A stretch of DNA of 64,000 bases, taken from Oceanibium sediminis. GTDB lineage: Bacteria; Pseudomonadota; Alphaproteobacteria; Rhodobacterales; Rhodobacteraceae. Below are positions 15,324-24,981 of this stretch, one piece after another. Every line of letters begins with the position of its first letter. Positions within the stretch are counted from its first letter, which is position 1. The translations under genes and the position numbers were made by a program. The stretch is taken from positions 1 to 64,000 of the forward strand of contig NZ_QGNX01000004.1 of the NCBI RefSeq assembly GCF_003265325.1, written 5' to 3'. The notes beneath the pieces were generated by a model. The model did not search any database. It saw only the letters and a program-made list of their open reading frames with translations, and was not told where the DNA came from.

Positions 15324-16363
15324 TCCCTCAACGCCCGCTCGGCCGCACCGGCCTGACCGTTCCCCAGATCTGCCTTGGCTCCATGACCTGGGGCTCGCAG
15401 AACACCGAAGCCGAGGCCCATGCCCAGATGGACATGGCCATGGATCGCGGCGTGACCTTCTTCGACACCGCCGAGGGTTATCCGACCCCCATGAGGCCCG
15501 AGACACAGGGCCGCACGGAGGAATACATCGGCACCTGGTTCGCCGCGTCGGGCCGCCGTGCGGATGTCACCCTCGCTACCAAGATCACCGGCGCCCGTAC
15601 GGCGCATATCCGCGACGGCTCGCCGATCACCGGCGCGGCGATCCGCGCTGCGGTCGACGCCTCTCTGCGCCGCCTTCAGACCGATTACATCGACCTTTAC
15701 CAGCTGCACTGGCCGAACCGCGCGCATTACCACTTCCGCCGCAACTGGACATTCGATCCCACCGGCGCGGACACCGCGACCGAACAGGCCAACATCCTGG
15801 AAACGCTGGAAACCCTGGACGAGTTGGTGAAGGCGGGCAAGATCCGTGCAATCGGCCTGTCAAACGACACGGCCTGGGGGACGATGCAGTTCCTGAACAT
15901 GGCCGAGGCCCACGGCCTGCCTCGTATCGCCTCGATCCAGAACGAATATTCGCTGATGTGCCGGCTCTTTGACACCGACCTGGCCGAGATCGCCCATCAC
16001 GAGGATGTCGGCCTGCTCGCCTATTCCCCGCAGGCCGCAGGGATGCTGAGCGGCAAGTACAGCGGCGGCGCGCGCCCTGCCGGCAGCCGTGGCGCGATCA
16101 ATCCGCCGATTGGCGGGCGGCTGAGCCCGCATTCCGAAATGGTCGCGGACGAATATGTCGCGCTGGCGCATCAATACGGGCTGAACCCGGTGCAGATGGC
16201 CATCGCCTTTTGCCTGACGCGGCCCTTCATGACCTCGGCCATCATCGGCGCGACCAGCATCGAGCAGCTTGAAACCGTGCTCGGCAGCGTGGACATTGCC
16301 CTACCGCCGGAGGTGATGGAAGACATCGATGCCCTGCACCGCAAATACCCCATGCCTTACTGA
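15320..16363 (+). CDS. Aldo/keto reductase (Tas-like)
   Basis: A 347-residue NADP-dependent oxidoreductase with a TIM-barrel. The catalytic tetrad is visible: Asp49 and Tyr54 in FFDTAEGYPT, Lys88 in LATKITG and His130 in LYQLHWPNR. The C-terminal IIGATSIEQLETVLGSVDIALP is the cofactor-binding region. Close resemblance to the Tas/YghZ type, including the loop after the catalytic His, suggests small aldehyde or ketone substrates, but the physiological one is unknown. The start overlaps the sulfotransferase-like stop (ATGA), and the GGCT-like gene begins directly after its stop, forming a three-gene unit. Confidence 0.9.
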   Translation: MIPQRPLGRTGLTVPQICLGSMTWGSQNTEAEAHAQMDMAMDRGVTFFDTAEGYPTPMRPETQGRTEEYIGTWFAASGRRADVTLATKITGARTAHIRDGSPITGAAIRAAVDASLRRLQTDYIDLYQLHWPNRAHYHFRRNWTFDPTGADTATEQANILETLETLDELVKAGKIRAIGLSNDTAWGTMQFLNMAEAHGLPRIASIQNEYSLMCRLFDTDLAEIAHHEDVGLLAYSPQAAGMLSGKYSGGARPAGSRGAINPPIGGRLSPHSEMVADEYVALAHQYGLNPVQMAIAFCLTRPFMTSAIIGATSIEQLETVLGSVDIALPPEVMEDIDALHRKYPMPY

Positions 16364-16915
16364 ATGCTCTACTTCGCTTATGGCTCCAACTTGCTCACCC
16401 ACCGCCTGCTGGCCCGGTGCCCGTCGGCGCGGGTGCACGGCACGGCGCGCCTTGCCGGGCATCGCGTCACCTTCGAGAAGTACAGTTTCATCGACGGGTC
16501 GGGAAAGGCGACGCTGAGGTCAGCGCCGGGGGCCGAGGCGCATGGCGTCCTTTACGCCCTGCCCGACGCCGAGCTTGCGATGTTGGACGCGATCGAAGGG
16601 GTCGGCAAAGGCTATGACCGGGTTCAGGGCATATCGGTGCAGACAGCGGCGGGCAGCGTGACGGCGACAACCTATATCGCCTCGGACCTGCGCGCGGCGC
16701 TGGCGCCCTTCGACTGGTACCTCGCGCTGATCTTCGCGGGGGCCGAGGAACACGGGTTGTCGCATGTGACCGCCAGCCTGCGCGCCACGCCCACGCAGGC
16801 GGACCCTGTGGCGGACCGTCCCGTGCGTTTGGCGGCCCTTGCCGCGCTGACCGCGGGCGGGCATCGGGCGGAAGACGCGCTGCGGCGCGCTGCCTCGGGG
16901 CAGTGGGGCGCATAG
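16364..16915 (+). CDS. Gamma-glutamylcyclotransferase-like protein
   Basis: 183 residues of the GGCT/AIG2 fold. The substrate-binding YGSN motif is at 6-9 and the probable catalytic glutamate is Glu78 in LDAIEGVGKGYDR. Family members release 5-oxoproline from gamma-glutamyl compounds, or act on gamma-glutamylamines. The length and the FAYGSNLL start fit the bacterial stand-alone group. The start codon immediately follows the aldo/keto reductase stop, so translation is probably coupled. Whether it acts on glutathione-derived compounds is unknown. The following 82 bases hold nothing recognisable. Confidence 0.82.
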   Translation: MLYFAYGSNLLTHRLLARCPSARVHGTARLAGHRVTFEKYSFIDGSGKATLRSAPGAEAHGVLYALPDAELAMLDAIEGVGKGYDRVQGISVQTAAGSVTATTYIASDLRAALAPFDWYLALIFAGAEEHGLSHVTASLRATPTQADPVADRPVRLAALAALTAGGHRAEDALRRAASGQWGA

Positions 16916-16997
16916 GTTTTGAGAACAAGGCGCGCGGCCCGGGAAATGAAAGGGCTCGCCCTGCCCGTCAGCGGTTAAGCGAAACCCAACGCGCGCG

Positions 16998-18818
16998 TTA
17001 TCCAGCCGCTTCGCGCGCTTCCTCCAGGGTCAGCCATTCCTCCTCGGCCGCACCAAGGGCGGTTTCGCGCTCTTCCAGTGCCTCGCTCGCCTTGGCGAAC
17101 TTGGCGGGGGCCGTGGCGTAAAGCTCCGGGTCGGCCAGGAATTCATGCAGCTTCGCGATCTCCGCCTCGAGGCGCGCGATCTCGTCCGGCAGGGCGGCCA
17201 GGCGGCGCTCCTGCGCGTAGGACAGCTTGGTGCGGGCAGCCTTGGCTTTCACAGGATCCGGTGTGGCGGATTTCGTACGCTTTGCCTGCGCGCTGTCGCG
17301 GCCGAGGAAACGCCCGCCCTGCGCGATCATGTCCGAATATCCACCGGCATAGACCGTGACCGAGCCATCGCCCGGCACCAGCAGCGTCGTCGTGGCCACG
17401 CGGTCGATGAAATCCCGGTCGTGGCTGACGAGCAGCACGGTGCCGTCGAACTCTGCGATCTGCTCCTGGAGCAGGTCCAAGGTTTCCACGTCCAGGTCGT
17501 TCGTCGGCTCGTCGAGGATCAGCAGGTTGCTTTCCCGCGCGAGGATACGGGCCAGCAGCAGGCGGGCCTTTTCACCGCCCGACAAGGCGCGCACCGGGCC
17601 GCGCGCCTGCGCGTCCGAGAACAGGAAGTCCTTCAGGTAGCCGACCACGTGACGCGGCTGGCCGCGCACCATCACCTGGTCCGAACTGCCGGAAACGGCC
17701 AGGTCGCCGTCCTTGGTCAGGCTGTCCCAGAGGCTGGCGTCCGGGTCGAGCTGCGCACGGGTCTGATCGAAGGTGACTGCCGCCAGCCCGGTGCCGAGCG
17801 TCAGCTTACCGCTATCGGGCGGCAGCGCGCCGGTCAGAAGGTTCAGCAGCGTCGTCTTGCCCGCGCCATTCGGCCCGACCAGCGCGATCCGCTCGCCCCG
17901 CGCCACGCGCAGCGAGAAATCGTTGACGATCACGCGCCCGTCGAACGCCTTGGTCAGATTCTCCGCCTCGATCACGCGCTTGCCGGATTTCGGCGCGGCG
18001 CCAAGGTCCAGCTTGGCAGCGCCCGCACGGCGGATGTCGGCGGCGCGCTCGGCGCGCATGTCTTGCAGGCGGCGCACACGGCCCATGTTGCGCTTGCGCC
18101 GCCCCGATATCCCCTCGACCGCCCAGCGGCTTTCCGCCTTGATCAGGCGTCCCAGCTTGTGGCGGGCCTGGTCTTCCTCGTCGTAGATCTTGTCGCGCCA
18201 GTTCTCGAAGGCGCCAAAGCCCTGTTCCAGGCGGCGCACGGTGCCGCGATCCACCCAGAGCGTGGTCTTCGTCAGCGCGCGCAGGAAGGCGCGGTCATGG
18301 CTGATCAGCACGAAGGCGGCGCGGGACTGGCGCAGCTGCGTCTCAAGCCACTGGATCATCTCGATATCCAGGTGGTTCGTCGGCTCGTCCAGCAGCCACA
18401 CGTCCGCCTCATCGGCGAACAGCCGGGCCAGGGCGGCGCGGCGGCGCTCGCCCCCGCTGGCGGCGGCGGCGGGAATCGCCCCGTCGAGACGCACGGCGTC
18501 CAGCCCGATGTCGGCGCGATAGGCTTCGTCCTCGGGCAGGCCCGCGCGCACGAAATCGCCAAGCGTGTCGAAACCGGTGAAATCCGGGTCCTGCTCAAGA
18601 TAGGCGACGCGCTTGCCGGGGGGCACGAAGCGCGTGCCGCTGTCGGGGGCGACCTGCCCGGCCATGATCTTCAGCAGCGTCGACTTGCCAGAGCCGTTGC
18701 GCCCCACAAGGCCGATGCGATCACCGGGATTGACGCTCAGCTCCGCCCCCTCCAGCAGCGGGTTGCCACCGAAGGTCAGCGTGATGTCGGAAAGGGTAAG
18801 CAAGGGGGGTGCGGCCAT
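16998..18818 (-). CDS. uup: ABC-F family ATPase, Uup type
   Basis: 606 residues with two ABC ATPase domains on one chain and no membrane part. The first Walker A is GRNGSGKST (39-47), with signature SGGERRR and Walker B LLDEPTNHLD. The second has GPNGAGKTT, LSGGEKARLLLARIL and LILDEPTNDLD. An inter-domain linker rich in Arg and Lys precedes the second domain. A C-terminal helical extension (DEIARLEAEIAKLHEF onward) is the coiled-coil typical of Uup, linked to DNA and ribosome binding. ABC-F proteins act on the ribosome; Uup also affects transposon excision. Divergent from the aminotransferase gene across 98 bases. Confidence 0.9.
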   Translation of the reverse strand: MAAPPLLTLSDITLTFGGNPLLEGAELSVNPGDRIGLVGRNGSGKSTLLKIMAGQVAPDSGTRFVPPGKRVAYLEQDPDFTGFDTLGDFVRAGLPEDEAYRADIGLDAVRLDGAIPAAAASGGERRRAALARLFADEADVWLLDEPTNHLDIEMIQWLETQLRQSRAAFVLISHDRAFLRALTKTTLWVDRGTVRRLEQGFGAFENWRDKIYDEEDQARHKLGRLIKAESRWAVEGISGRRKRNMGRVRRLQDMRAERAADIRRAGAAKLDLGAAPKSGKRVIEAENLTKAFDGRVIVNDFSLRVARGERIALVGPNGAGKTTLLNLLTGALPPDSGKLTLGTGLAAVTFDQTRAQLDPDASLWDSLTKDGDLAVSGSSDQVMVRGQPRHVVGYLKDFLFSDAQARGPVRALSGGEKARLLLARILARESNLLILDEPTNDLDVETLDLLQEQIAEFDGTVLLVSHDRDFIDRVATTTLLVPGDGSVTVYAGGYSDMIAQGGRFLGRDSAQAKRTKSATPDPVKAKAARTKLSYAQERRLAALPDEIARLEAEIAKLHEFLADPELYATAPAKFAKASEALEERETALGAAEEEWLTLEEAREAAG

Positions 18819-18916
18819 GGGGCCTCTATCCGCAATCGCGCGCGGAGATTCAAGCGCCCTTGCATCCGGACCACGGGTCGATCAAGGATCGGGGCAGTTT
18901 TGAGAGGACCCCGACC

Positions 18917-20101
18917 ATGCCTGACACCGCCGCGCAGCTCTCCGCCGTCTTTCCTCCTCCGGTGATGGCGGCGCGCGCCTGGGCCGATGCGCTCGATCCG
19001 GCGGCGCGGGCGGACCTGCTGAACGTGTCCCAGGCGGCCCCGGTCGATCCCCCGCCCCTGTCGCTGCGCCAGGAAATGGCCCGCGTGGTGATGGAGCTGC
19101 CCGAGGCCCATGTCTACGGGCCCGTCCTGGGCCTGCCGGCGCTGCGCAACGCGATCGCCACGCGCTGGAGTACGCTTTACGGCGGCGCGATCCATCCGGA
19201 GGAGGTCGCGATCACCGCCGGCTGCAACGAGGCCTTCGCCGCCGCCATCGCCTCGGTCGCGGATGCGGGGGACGACGTGATCCTGCCCACGCCCTGGTAT
19301 TTCAATCACAAGATGTGGCTCGACATGTCCGGGGTGGGCACGCGCCTGCTGCCCTGCGGCGCAGGGATGCTGCCCGATGTCGACCAGGCCGAGGCGCTGA
19401 TCGGCCCGCGCACCCGCGCCATCGTGCTGGTCACGCCGAACAACCCCACGGGGGCGGAATATCCCGACAGCCTGCTCACGGCCTTCGCGGCGCTGGCGCG
19501 CAGACGCGGGCTGATGCTGATCGTGGACGAGACCTATCGCGACTTCCATTCCGGGAATGGCGCGCCCCACGGCCTGTTCGCTGAGGACTGGCAGGACGTC
19601 CTTATCCACCTCTATTCCTTTTCCAAGGTGTTCCGCCTGACCGGGCACCGGGTGGGCGCGCTGATCGCCCGGCGCGAGCGGCTGGCCCAGGTCGAGAAGT
19701 TCCTCGACACCGTCACCATCTGCCCGGCCCAGGTCGGCCAGCATGCCGCGCTTTACGGGTTGGAGCACCTCGGCGACTGGGTGGCCAGCGAACGGAGGGA
19801 CATCCACGCCCGCCGCGCAGCGGTGGAACAGGGGATCTCAGGGCTCGAGGGGTGGCGCGTGCTCGGCACCGGGGCCTATTTCGCCTACCTGGAGCACCCG
19901 TTCGACATTGCGTCCGACGTGCTGGCGCAACGCCTGGTGGCGGAGGCAGGCGTACTGCTGCTGCCGGGAACGATGTTCGCGCCTCCGCTTTCTTCGGGGG
20001 GCGATGGCAGCGCCGAGCGGCAGGTGCGCATCGCTTTCGCCAACGCGGATCTGCCCGGGATCGACCAGCTTGTGCGCAGGCTTTCCGGCTTCGCTCCGTG
20101 A
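18917..20101 (+). CDS. PLP-dependent aminotransferase, class I/II
   Basis: 394 residues of the fold-type I aminotransferase family. The PLP-binding lysine is Lys237 in SFSKVFRLTGHR. The cofactor contacts Asn176 (TPNNPTG) and Asp204 (VDETY) are in place, and a C-terminal VRIAFAN holds the carboxylate-binding Arg. Substrate cannot be assigned; the family includes aspartate and aromatic aminotransferases. ATG 18917 has GAGAGGA upstream, and the open frame before it lies in the uup promoter region. It is followed by an 83-base gap with a small GC hairpin (20112-20126) before ppiD. Confidence 0.85.
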   Translation: MPDTAAQLSAVFPPPVMAARAWADALDPAARADLLNVSQAAPVDPPPLSLRQEMARVVMELPEAHVYGPVLGLPALRNAIATRWSTLYGGAIHPEEVAITAGCNEAFAAAIASVADAGDDVILPTPWYFNHKMWLDMSGVGTRLLPCGAGMLPDVDQAEALIGPRTRAIVLVTPNNPTGAEYPDSLLTAFAALARRRGLMLIVDETYRDFHSGNGAPHGLFAEDWQDVLIHLYSFSKVFRLTGHRVGALIARRERLAQVEKFLDTVTICPAQVGQHAALYGLEHLGDWVASERRDIHARRAAVEQGISGLEGWRVLGTGAYFAYLEHPFDIASDVLAQRLVAEAGVLLLPGTMFAPPLSSGGDGSAERQVRIAFANADLPGIDQLVRRLSGFAP

Positions 20102-20184
20102 AGCCCCCTTGCAGCCCTGCGGGCTGGCACCTAAAACCGGCAATCAAACGCGCCGCTGAAAGGCGCAGTACAGGGGTTTAACCG

Positions 20185-22071
20185 ATGCTCAATGCGTTTC
20201 GATCGTCCGGCCGTGGCAAGGGCACCAGCGTCATCGTCTGGGGGCTTCTTGGCCTACTCATCGTCGGGCTGACCGGGCTTGGCCTTGGCGGGGCCGTCGC
20301 CTCGCTCAGCTCGCAAAGCGTGGCGCGCGTCGGGGATCAGAGCGTCGAGCGCGATCACTTCGTGCGCACCCTGCAACGCCAGATCGCCAGCTTCTCGCAG
20401 CAGGTCGGCCAGCCCCTGAGCATGGAGCAGGCCCGTCTGTTCGGCCTTGACCGGCAGGTGCTGAGCCAGCTTGCCATCCAGGCCGCGCTGAACGGCAAGG
20501 CCGAGGAACTCGGCCTGTCCGTGGGCGATCGGATCGTCGCGCAGCAGTTGCGCGAAGCCTCGGTCTTTGCCGGCCTGTCCGGGGATTTCGACCCCGAAGC
20601 CTATGCCTTCTTTCTTGAGCGCAACGGCCTGACCGCCACCCAGTACGAGAACCAGCTGCGCCGCGACCTGACCCGCACGATCCTGGAAGTCGGCGTCGCC
20701 GCGGGAACCGAGATGCCCCCCGTCATGGCAGAACTGATCCTGGCCCATAACGGCGAGCAGCGCGGCTTCACCGTCGCGGCCCTGACCCCCGAGACGGTGA
20801 CCCTGCCCGAGCCGGCCCCCGAGGAGTCGGTCCTGCGCAGCTTCTACGAAGAGAACCCCGGCAACTACACGATTCCGGAAACCCGCATCGTCACCTACGT
20901 CCGCCTCAGCGGCGAGGACCTGCGCGACACCATCGAGGTCACCGAAGACCAGCTGCGCGGCCTCTACGAGTCGCGCGCGGCGGAGTTCAACACTCCTGAA
21001 CGTCGGGTCGTAGACCTGATCGCCTTCGCCACCATGCAGGATGCCGAGGCCGCTAAAGCCCGGATCGACGCGGGCGAGGAGACATTCGCCGATATCGCCG
21101 AGGCGCGCGGCCTCAGCGCAAACGACCTCAGCATCGGCACGGTCAGCGCCGAGGATCTGTCCGGCGCGGCCCGGGACGCGGTGTTCGCCGCCGAGGGCCC
21201 CGGTGTCGTCGGCCCGGTCCAGACCGACCTTGGCCCCGGGCTCTACCGGATCAACGCGGTGATCGCCGCGCGAGAGACCAGCTTCGAGCAGGCCAAGGAG
21301 CAACTGCGCGACGAATTCGCCCAGGCCGAGGCGGACAGCCTGGTCCTTGACTGGTACGACCCGGTGCAGGACCTGATCGCCTCCGGCGCGACGCTTGAGG
21401 AAATCGCGGATGAAACCCCGATGGTTCTGGGCGAAATCGGCCTGACCAACGCCCCCGGCGCGGGGCTTGCGGGCGACATGGCCTTCCGCCAGGACGCCTT
21501 CGAGTCCGAGGTGGGGGAAGAGCGGGACGCCATCGAGCTCAGCTCCGGCGGGATCGCGGCGCTGCGCGTCGAGCGGATCGACCCGCCCGTGGTGCAGCCC
21601 TACGAGGACGTCGCCGACGCCGTGCTCGCCGACTGGCGCGCGGCGGAAACCCAGCGCCTGCTGGTCGCCCGTGCCGAGGAAATGCAGGCCGCGCTGAACG
21701 AGGGCCAGACCATGGCCGCCGTGGCCGGGGACGCCGGGCTGAACTGGATCACCCAGCCCCCCGTGACCCGCGAGGGGCGCGCCAACCCGAACCTTCCCGG
21801 CGATATCCTGCAGATCGTCTTCGATCTCGAAGATGGCGGCTCCACCGTCGTGTCCGACTTCGGCCGGGTCTACCTGGTCCAGCTGACGCAGGTGATCCCC
21901 GTGGACACCGCCAGCGACGCATACGCGGCCCAGATGGAACAGCTGAGCGCGGCGCTGAACGGCTCGCTCGCCAACGCGATGTTCGATTCCTACGCGCAGC
22001 GCGTCACGGACGAGGCCGGTGTGACCGTCAACCAGCAGCTGATCGAAGACACCCTGGCGTTGTACCCCTGA
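20185..22071 (+). CDS. ppiD: Periplasmic folding chaperone, PpiD/SurA-like peptidyl-prolyl isomerase
   Basis: 628 residues. A short cytoplasmic start (MLNAFRSSGRGKG) and one membrane helix at about 16-40 anchor a large periplasmic part. SurA_N-type helical regions (about 45-200) are followed by a parvulin-like domain (about 265-360) and a long C-terminal chaperone segment. PpiD sits at the Sec translocon exit and assists folding of outer-membrane and periplasmic proteins. Parvulin catalytic residues are not clearly conserved, so it may act mainly as a holdase. Its stop overlaps the trpE start by one base (TGATG), a coupling I associate with this family of bacteria. Confidence 0.88.
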   Translation: MLNAFRSSGRGKGTSVIVWGLLGLLIVGLTGLGLGGAVASLSSQSVARVGDQSVERDHFVRTLQRQIASFSQQVGQPLSMEQARLFGLDRQVLSQLAIQAALNGKAEELGLSVGDRIVAQQLREASVFAGLSGDFDPEAYAFFLERNGLTATQYENQLRRDLTRTILEVGVAAGTEMPPVMAELILAHNGEQRGFTVAALTPETVTLPEPAPEESVLRSFYEENPGNYTIPETRIVTYVRLSGEDLRDTIEVTEDQLRGLYESRAAEFNTPERRVVDLIAFATMQDAEAAKARIDAGEETFADIAEARGLSANDLSIGTVSAEDLSGAARDAVFAAEGPGVVGPVQTDLGPGLYRINAVIAARETSFEQAKEQLRDEFAQAEADSLVLDWYDPVQDLIASGATLEEIADETPMVLGEIGLTNAPGAGLAGDMAFRQDAFESEVGEERDAIELSSGGIAALRVERIDPPVVQPYEDVADAVLADWRAAETQRLLVARAEEMQAALNEGQTMAAVAGDAGLNWITQPPVTREGRANPNLPGDILQIVFDLEDGGSTVVSDFGRVYLVQLTQVIPVDTASDAYAAQMEQLSAALNGSLANAMFDSYAQRVTDEAGVTVNQQLIEDTLALYP

Positions 22072-23585
22072 TGGAACTCTTCCCGGACTTTGAAACCTTC
22101 GAGTCCCGCCACAGCGCGGGACACAACCAGGTTGTCTGGACGCGCCTTGTCGCGGACCTCGACACGCCGGTGTCACTGATGCTGAAGCTCGCGCAGGCAC
22201 GGGCGGACAGCTTTATGCTGGAATCCGTGACCGGCGGCGAGGTGCGCGGGCGCTACTCCGTCATCGGCATGCGCCCCGACCTGATCTGGCGTTGCCGCGG
22301 CACCACGTCCGAGGTGAACCGCGCCGCGCGTTACGACGCGGACGCCTATGAACCCCAGGACTGCGACCCGCTGACCGGCCTGCGCGAGATCATCGCCGAA
22401 AGCCGGATCGAGCTTCCCCAGGGCATGCCCCCGATCGCGGCGGGCCTGTTCGGCTACCTCGGGTACGACATGATCCGGCTTGTCGAGAACCTGCCGAACG
22501 TGAACCCCGATCCGCTGGGCCTGCCGGACGCGCTGTTCCTGCGCCCCACCGTGATCGTCGTGGTGGATGGCGTGAAGGGCGAGGTGATGGTCGTCAGCCC
22601 CGTCTGGGCGGCCGAGGGCCAGTCCCCCCGCGCGGCCTATGCACAGGCGGCGGAGCGGGTGATGGACGCGGTGCGCGACCTCGACCGCCCGGCAGCGGCG
22701 GAAACCCGCGATCCAGGCGACATCCGCATCGACGACACGCCGGTGTCCAACACGCCCAAGGACGAGTACCTTGAGATCGTCGAGAAGGCGAAGGAGTACA
22801 TCCGCGCCGGCGACATCTTCCAGGTGGTGCCCAGCCAGCGATGGGCCCTGCCCTTCGACCTGCCGCCGTTCTCGCTTTATCGCGCGCTGCGGCGCACGAA
22901 CCCCTCGCCCTACATGTTCTTCTTCAACCACGGCGGCTTCCAGGTCGTCGGCGCCAGCCCGGAGATCCTGGTGAAGGTCAGTGACCGCAAGGTGACCATC
23001 CGCCCGATCGCAGGCACCCGGCCCCGTGGCGCGACGCCTGAAGAAGACCGCGCGTTCGAGGCCGACCTGCTGGGCGACCCCAAGGAAATGGCCGAGCACC
23101 TGATGCTGCTGGACCTTGGCCGCAACGACGTGGGCCGGGTCGCGAAGATCGGCACGGTGGACCCGAACGAACAGTTCATCATCGAGCATTACAGCCACGT
23201 GATGCACATCGTCTCCAACGTCGAAGGGGAGTTGGCGGAGGAACACGACGCCCTGTCGGCGCTGCTGGCCGGTCTGCCCGCGGGCACCGTTTCCGGCGCG
23301 CCGAAGGTCCGCGCGATGCAGATCATCGACGAGCTGGAGCGGGAAAAGCGCGGCGTCTACGGCGGCGGCGTGGGCTATTTTTCGGCCAATGGGGACATGG
23401 ATATCTGCATCGCCCTGCGCACCGGGGTGCTGAAGGACAAGACGCTCTACATCCAGGCGGGGGGCGGCGTCGTCTATGACAGCGACCCCGAGGCGGAGTT
23501 CGAGGAAACAGTGAACAAGGCCAAGGCACTGCGCCAGGCGGCGCGCGATGCGGGGCTTTTCGTGGGGCGCGAGGGGCGGAACTGA
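22071..23585 (+). CDS. trpE: Anthranilate synthase component I
   Basis: The chorismate-binding subunit that makes anthranilate in the first committed step of tryptophan synthesis. 504 residues. FMLESVTGGEVRGRYSVIG around 48-66 holds the LES element of the tryptophan feedback site, and AGTVSGAPKVRAMQIIDELE near 403-422 is the chorismate-binding signature. The C-terminal GGGVVYDSDPEAEFEET is also typical. It is coupled to ppiD by a TGATG overlap. The glutaminase subunit TrpG lies 1.4 kb away beyond a gene on the opposite strand, so subunit production is not from one transcript. Confidence 0.96.
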   Translation: MELFPDFETFESRHSAGHNQVVWTRLVADLDTPVSLMLKLAQARADSFMLESVTGGEVRGRYSVIGMRPDLIWRCRGTTSEVNRAARYDADAYEPQDCDPLTGLREIIAESRIELPQGMPPIAAGLFGYLGYDMIRLVENLPNVNPDPLGLPDALFLRPTVIVVVDGVKGEVMVVSPVWAAEGQSPRAAYAQAAERVMDAVRDLDRPAAAETRDPGDIRIDDTPVSNTPKDEYLEIVEKAKEYIRAGDIFQVVPSQRWALPFDLPPFSLYRALRRTNPSPYMFFFNHGGFQVVGASPEILVKVSDRKVTIRPIAGTRPRGATPEEDRAFEADLLGDPKEMAEHLMLLDLGRNDVGRVAKIGTVDPNEQFIIEHYSHVMHIVSNVEGELAEEHDALSALLAGLPAGTVSGAPKVRAMQIIDELEREKRGVYGGGVGYFSANGDMDICIALRTGVLKDKTLYIQAGGGVVYDSDPEAEFEETVNKAKALRQAARDAGLFVGREGRN

Positions 23586-23615
23586 GGCTTCGGCCCCTCC
23601 GCCCCGATCCCTATC

Positions 23616-24839
23616 CTACTGAAGAACGACTGAGACCGGCGCGATGGTGACATCGCGCGGGCCGGAGCCGAGCAGCCAGGAAAACAGCGTCGTCACCGTG
23701 TCCGGGCGCAGGTGGCCGACGACCAGAACGCTGCCGTCGCGGGTCGCGTCGAGCACCGCGCGCTCAAGCGACAGCGCGATATTGGCTGAGCCCGGCTCGG
23801 AATCGATGATGCGGTAGATCACCTCGGAAAAGACGCCCTTCTCATCCGCGATCAGCGGCACCGTGTTCAACGCAGAACCGCGATGCGTCAGCAGCCCGTG
23901 CCCGGTGATCCGCAGCCCGTCGAGCAGCTCTTCGGCCAGCGCGCGGTCATTTGGCAGGGGGCCGCCGATGGGGTCCAGCACCGCGGTCGCGTTCGGCACC
24001 GCTTGCAGGACGCGCGCCAGCAGCGGGGTCACCGCCTCTGGCGGCAGGTTCTCGGTCAGGCCCAACGCTCCGTCACCGGGGATCACCGCGACCACCTCGA
24101 ACCCTGCGGCCCGATACTGGCGGGCGACGTCCGCCGCGTCGCGCAGGTCCGCGCTGACCCCGAAGGTGACCGGCGCTTCCAGAACGCCCAGCCCACTGCG
24201 CAGGTCGGCCGCGCCGCCCTCGTCGATCAGGATGATCGCCATCATCGGCTTCGAGGTGTCGCCATCGAAAGGCACAGCGTTCGTGCTCAGCGCCTCGCCC
24301 GGGACCAGCTCGGCGGCGCTGTCGTCCGTTGCGACGCCGCCGATTTCGGGCACCCCGGCGCTTTCGGTGTTCACGCTCGGCGCGGCGCCGGTGTCGCCCG
24401 CGCTGACCTGCGGCGCACTGGCGGTGCGGATCGGCGTGCTGTCGGTGTTCGCGCTGAGGCCGGTGCTCTCTCCGCCGCCGAGGGACGGCGCGCCTATGGA
24501 GGGCGCTTCGGGGGCGGACAGGGATGCCGCGCCGCCGATCGATGGGCCGCTGTCGCTGCCGCCGTCAGCCGCCATCGGGGCGGTCAGGGCGGCGGGTGCG
24601 GCCGCGCTTTCCTGCGCCGGGGCCGCGGGCGCACCGCTACCCCCGGTTTCAGGGGCCGCCGGGGCGGTGCTTGCGTCGGTGTCCGATGCTGCGGGGGCTT
24701 CCGGCGCGGCGGGCGCTGTTCGTGGCGCATCCATGCGCGAGACCGGCCCGTCGGGAAGCGGGTTCAACACGGCTACCGCGCCCAGTCCCACAGCCGCGAC
24801 CGCGCCGCCCAGGATCAGTCCAACCAAAAACCGGATCAT
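23616..24839 (-). CDS. Divergent polysaccharide deacetylase-family protein, exported
   Basis: 407 residues. One N-terminal membrane helix (about 3-25) anchors or exports it. Residues about 35-195 form a low-complexity linker rich in Ala, Pro, Ser and Gly, followed by the catalytic-fold domain (about 200-407). That domain begins MAIILIDEGG and has DPIGGPLPND and GHGLLTHRGSALNT, as in the divergent (DUF610/YibQ-like) deacetylases. The metal-binding motifs of true NodB enzymes are only partly kept, so activity is uncertain. ATG 24839 follows GGAGGGTG. It is convergent with trpE and divergent from trpG. Confidence 0.8.
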   Translation of the reverse strand: MIRFLVGLILGGAVAAVGLGAVAVLNPLPDGPVSRMDAPRTAPAAPEAPAASDTDASTAPAAPETGGSGAPAAPAQESAAAPAALTAPMAADGGSDSGPSIGGAASLSAPEAPSIGAPSLGGGESTGLSANTDSTPIRTASAPQVSAGDTGAAPSVNTESAGVPEIGGVATDDSAAELVPGEALSTNAVPFDGDTSKPMMAIILIDEGGAADLRSGLGVLEAPVTFGVSADLRDAADVARQYRAAGFEVVAVIPGDGALGLTENLPPEAVTPLLARVLQAVPNATAVLDPIGGPLPNDRALAEELLDGLRITGHGLLTHRGSALNTVPLIADEKGVFSEVIYRIIDSEPGSANIALSLERAVLDATRDGSVLVVGHLRPDTVTTLFSWLLGSGPRDVTIAPVSVVLQ

Positions 24840-24981
24840 TTTCACCCTCCGCCACCGGTCGGGAAAACCGGGGAATGTCTTGCTGCCCTCTTGACCATGC
24901 GGGCAGGTGCCGCGCATGTATGTCCCAGCCCGGACTATGGGCGCAGACAGGGCCGATATGCAAGGCGGTGAAGGGTGCAGA

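Noticed and set aside
24840-24981. Tryptophan leader-peptide attenuator before trpG
   Set aside because: No short frame with tandem Trp codons and no terminator/antiterminator pair could be found in the 142-base spacer.
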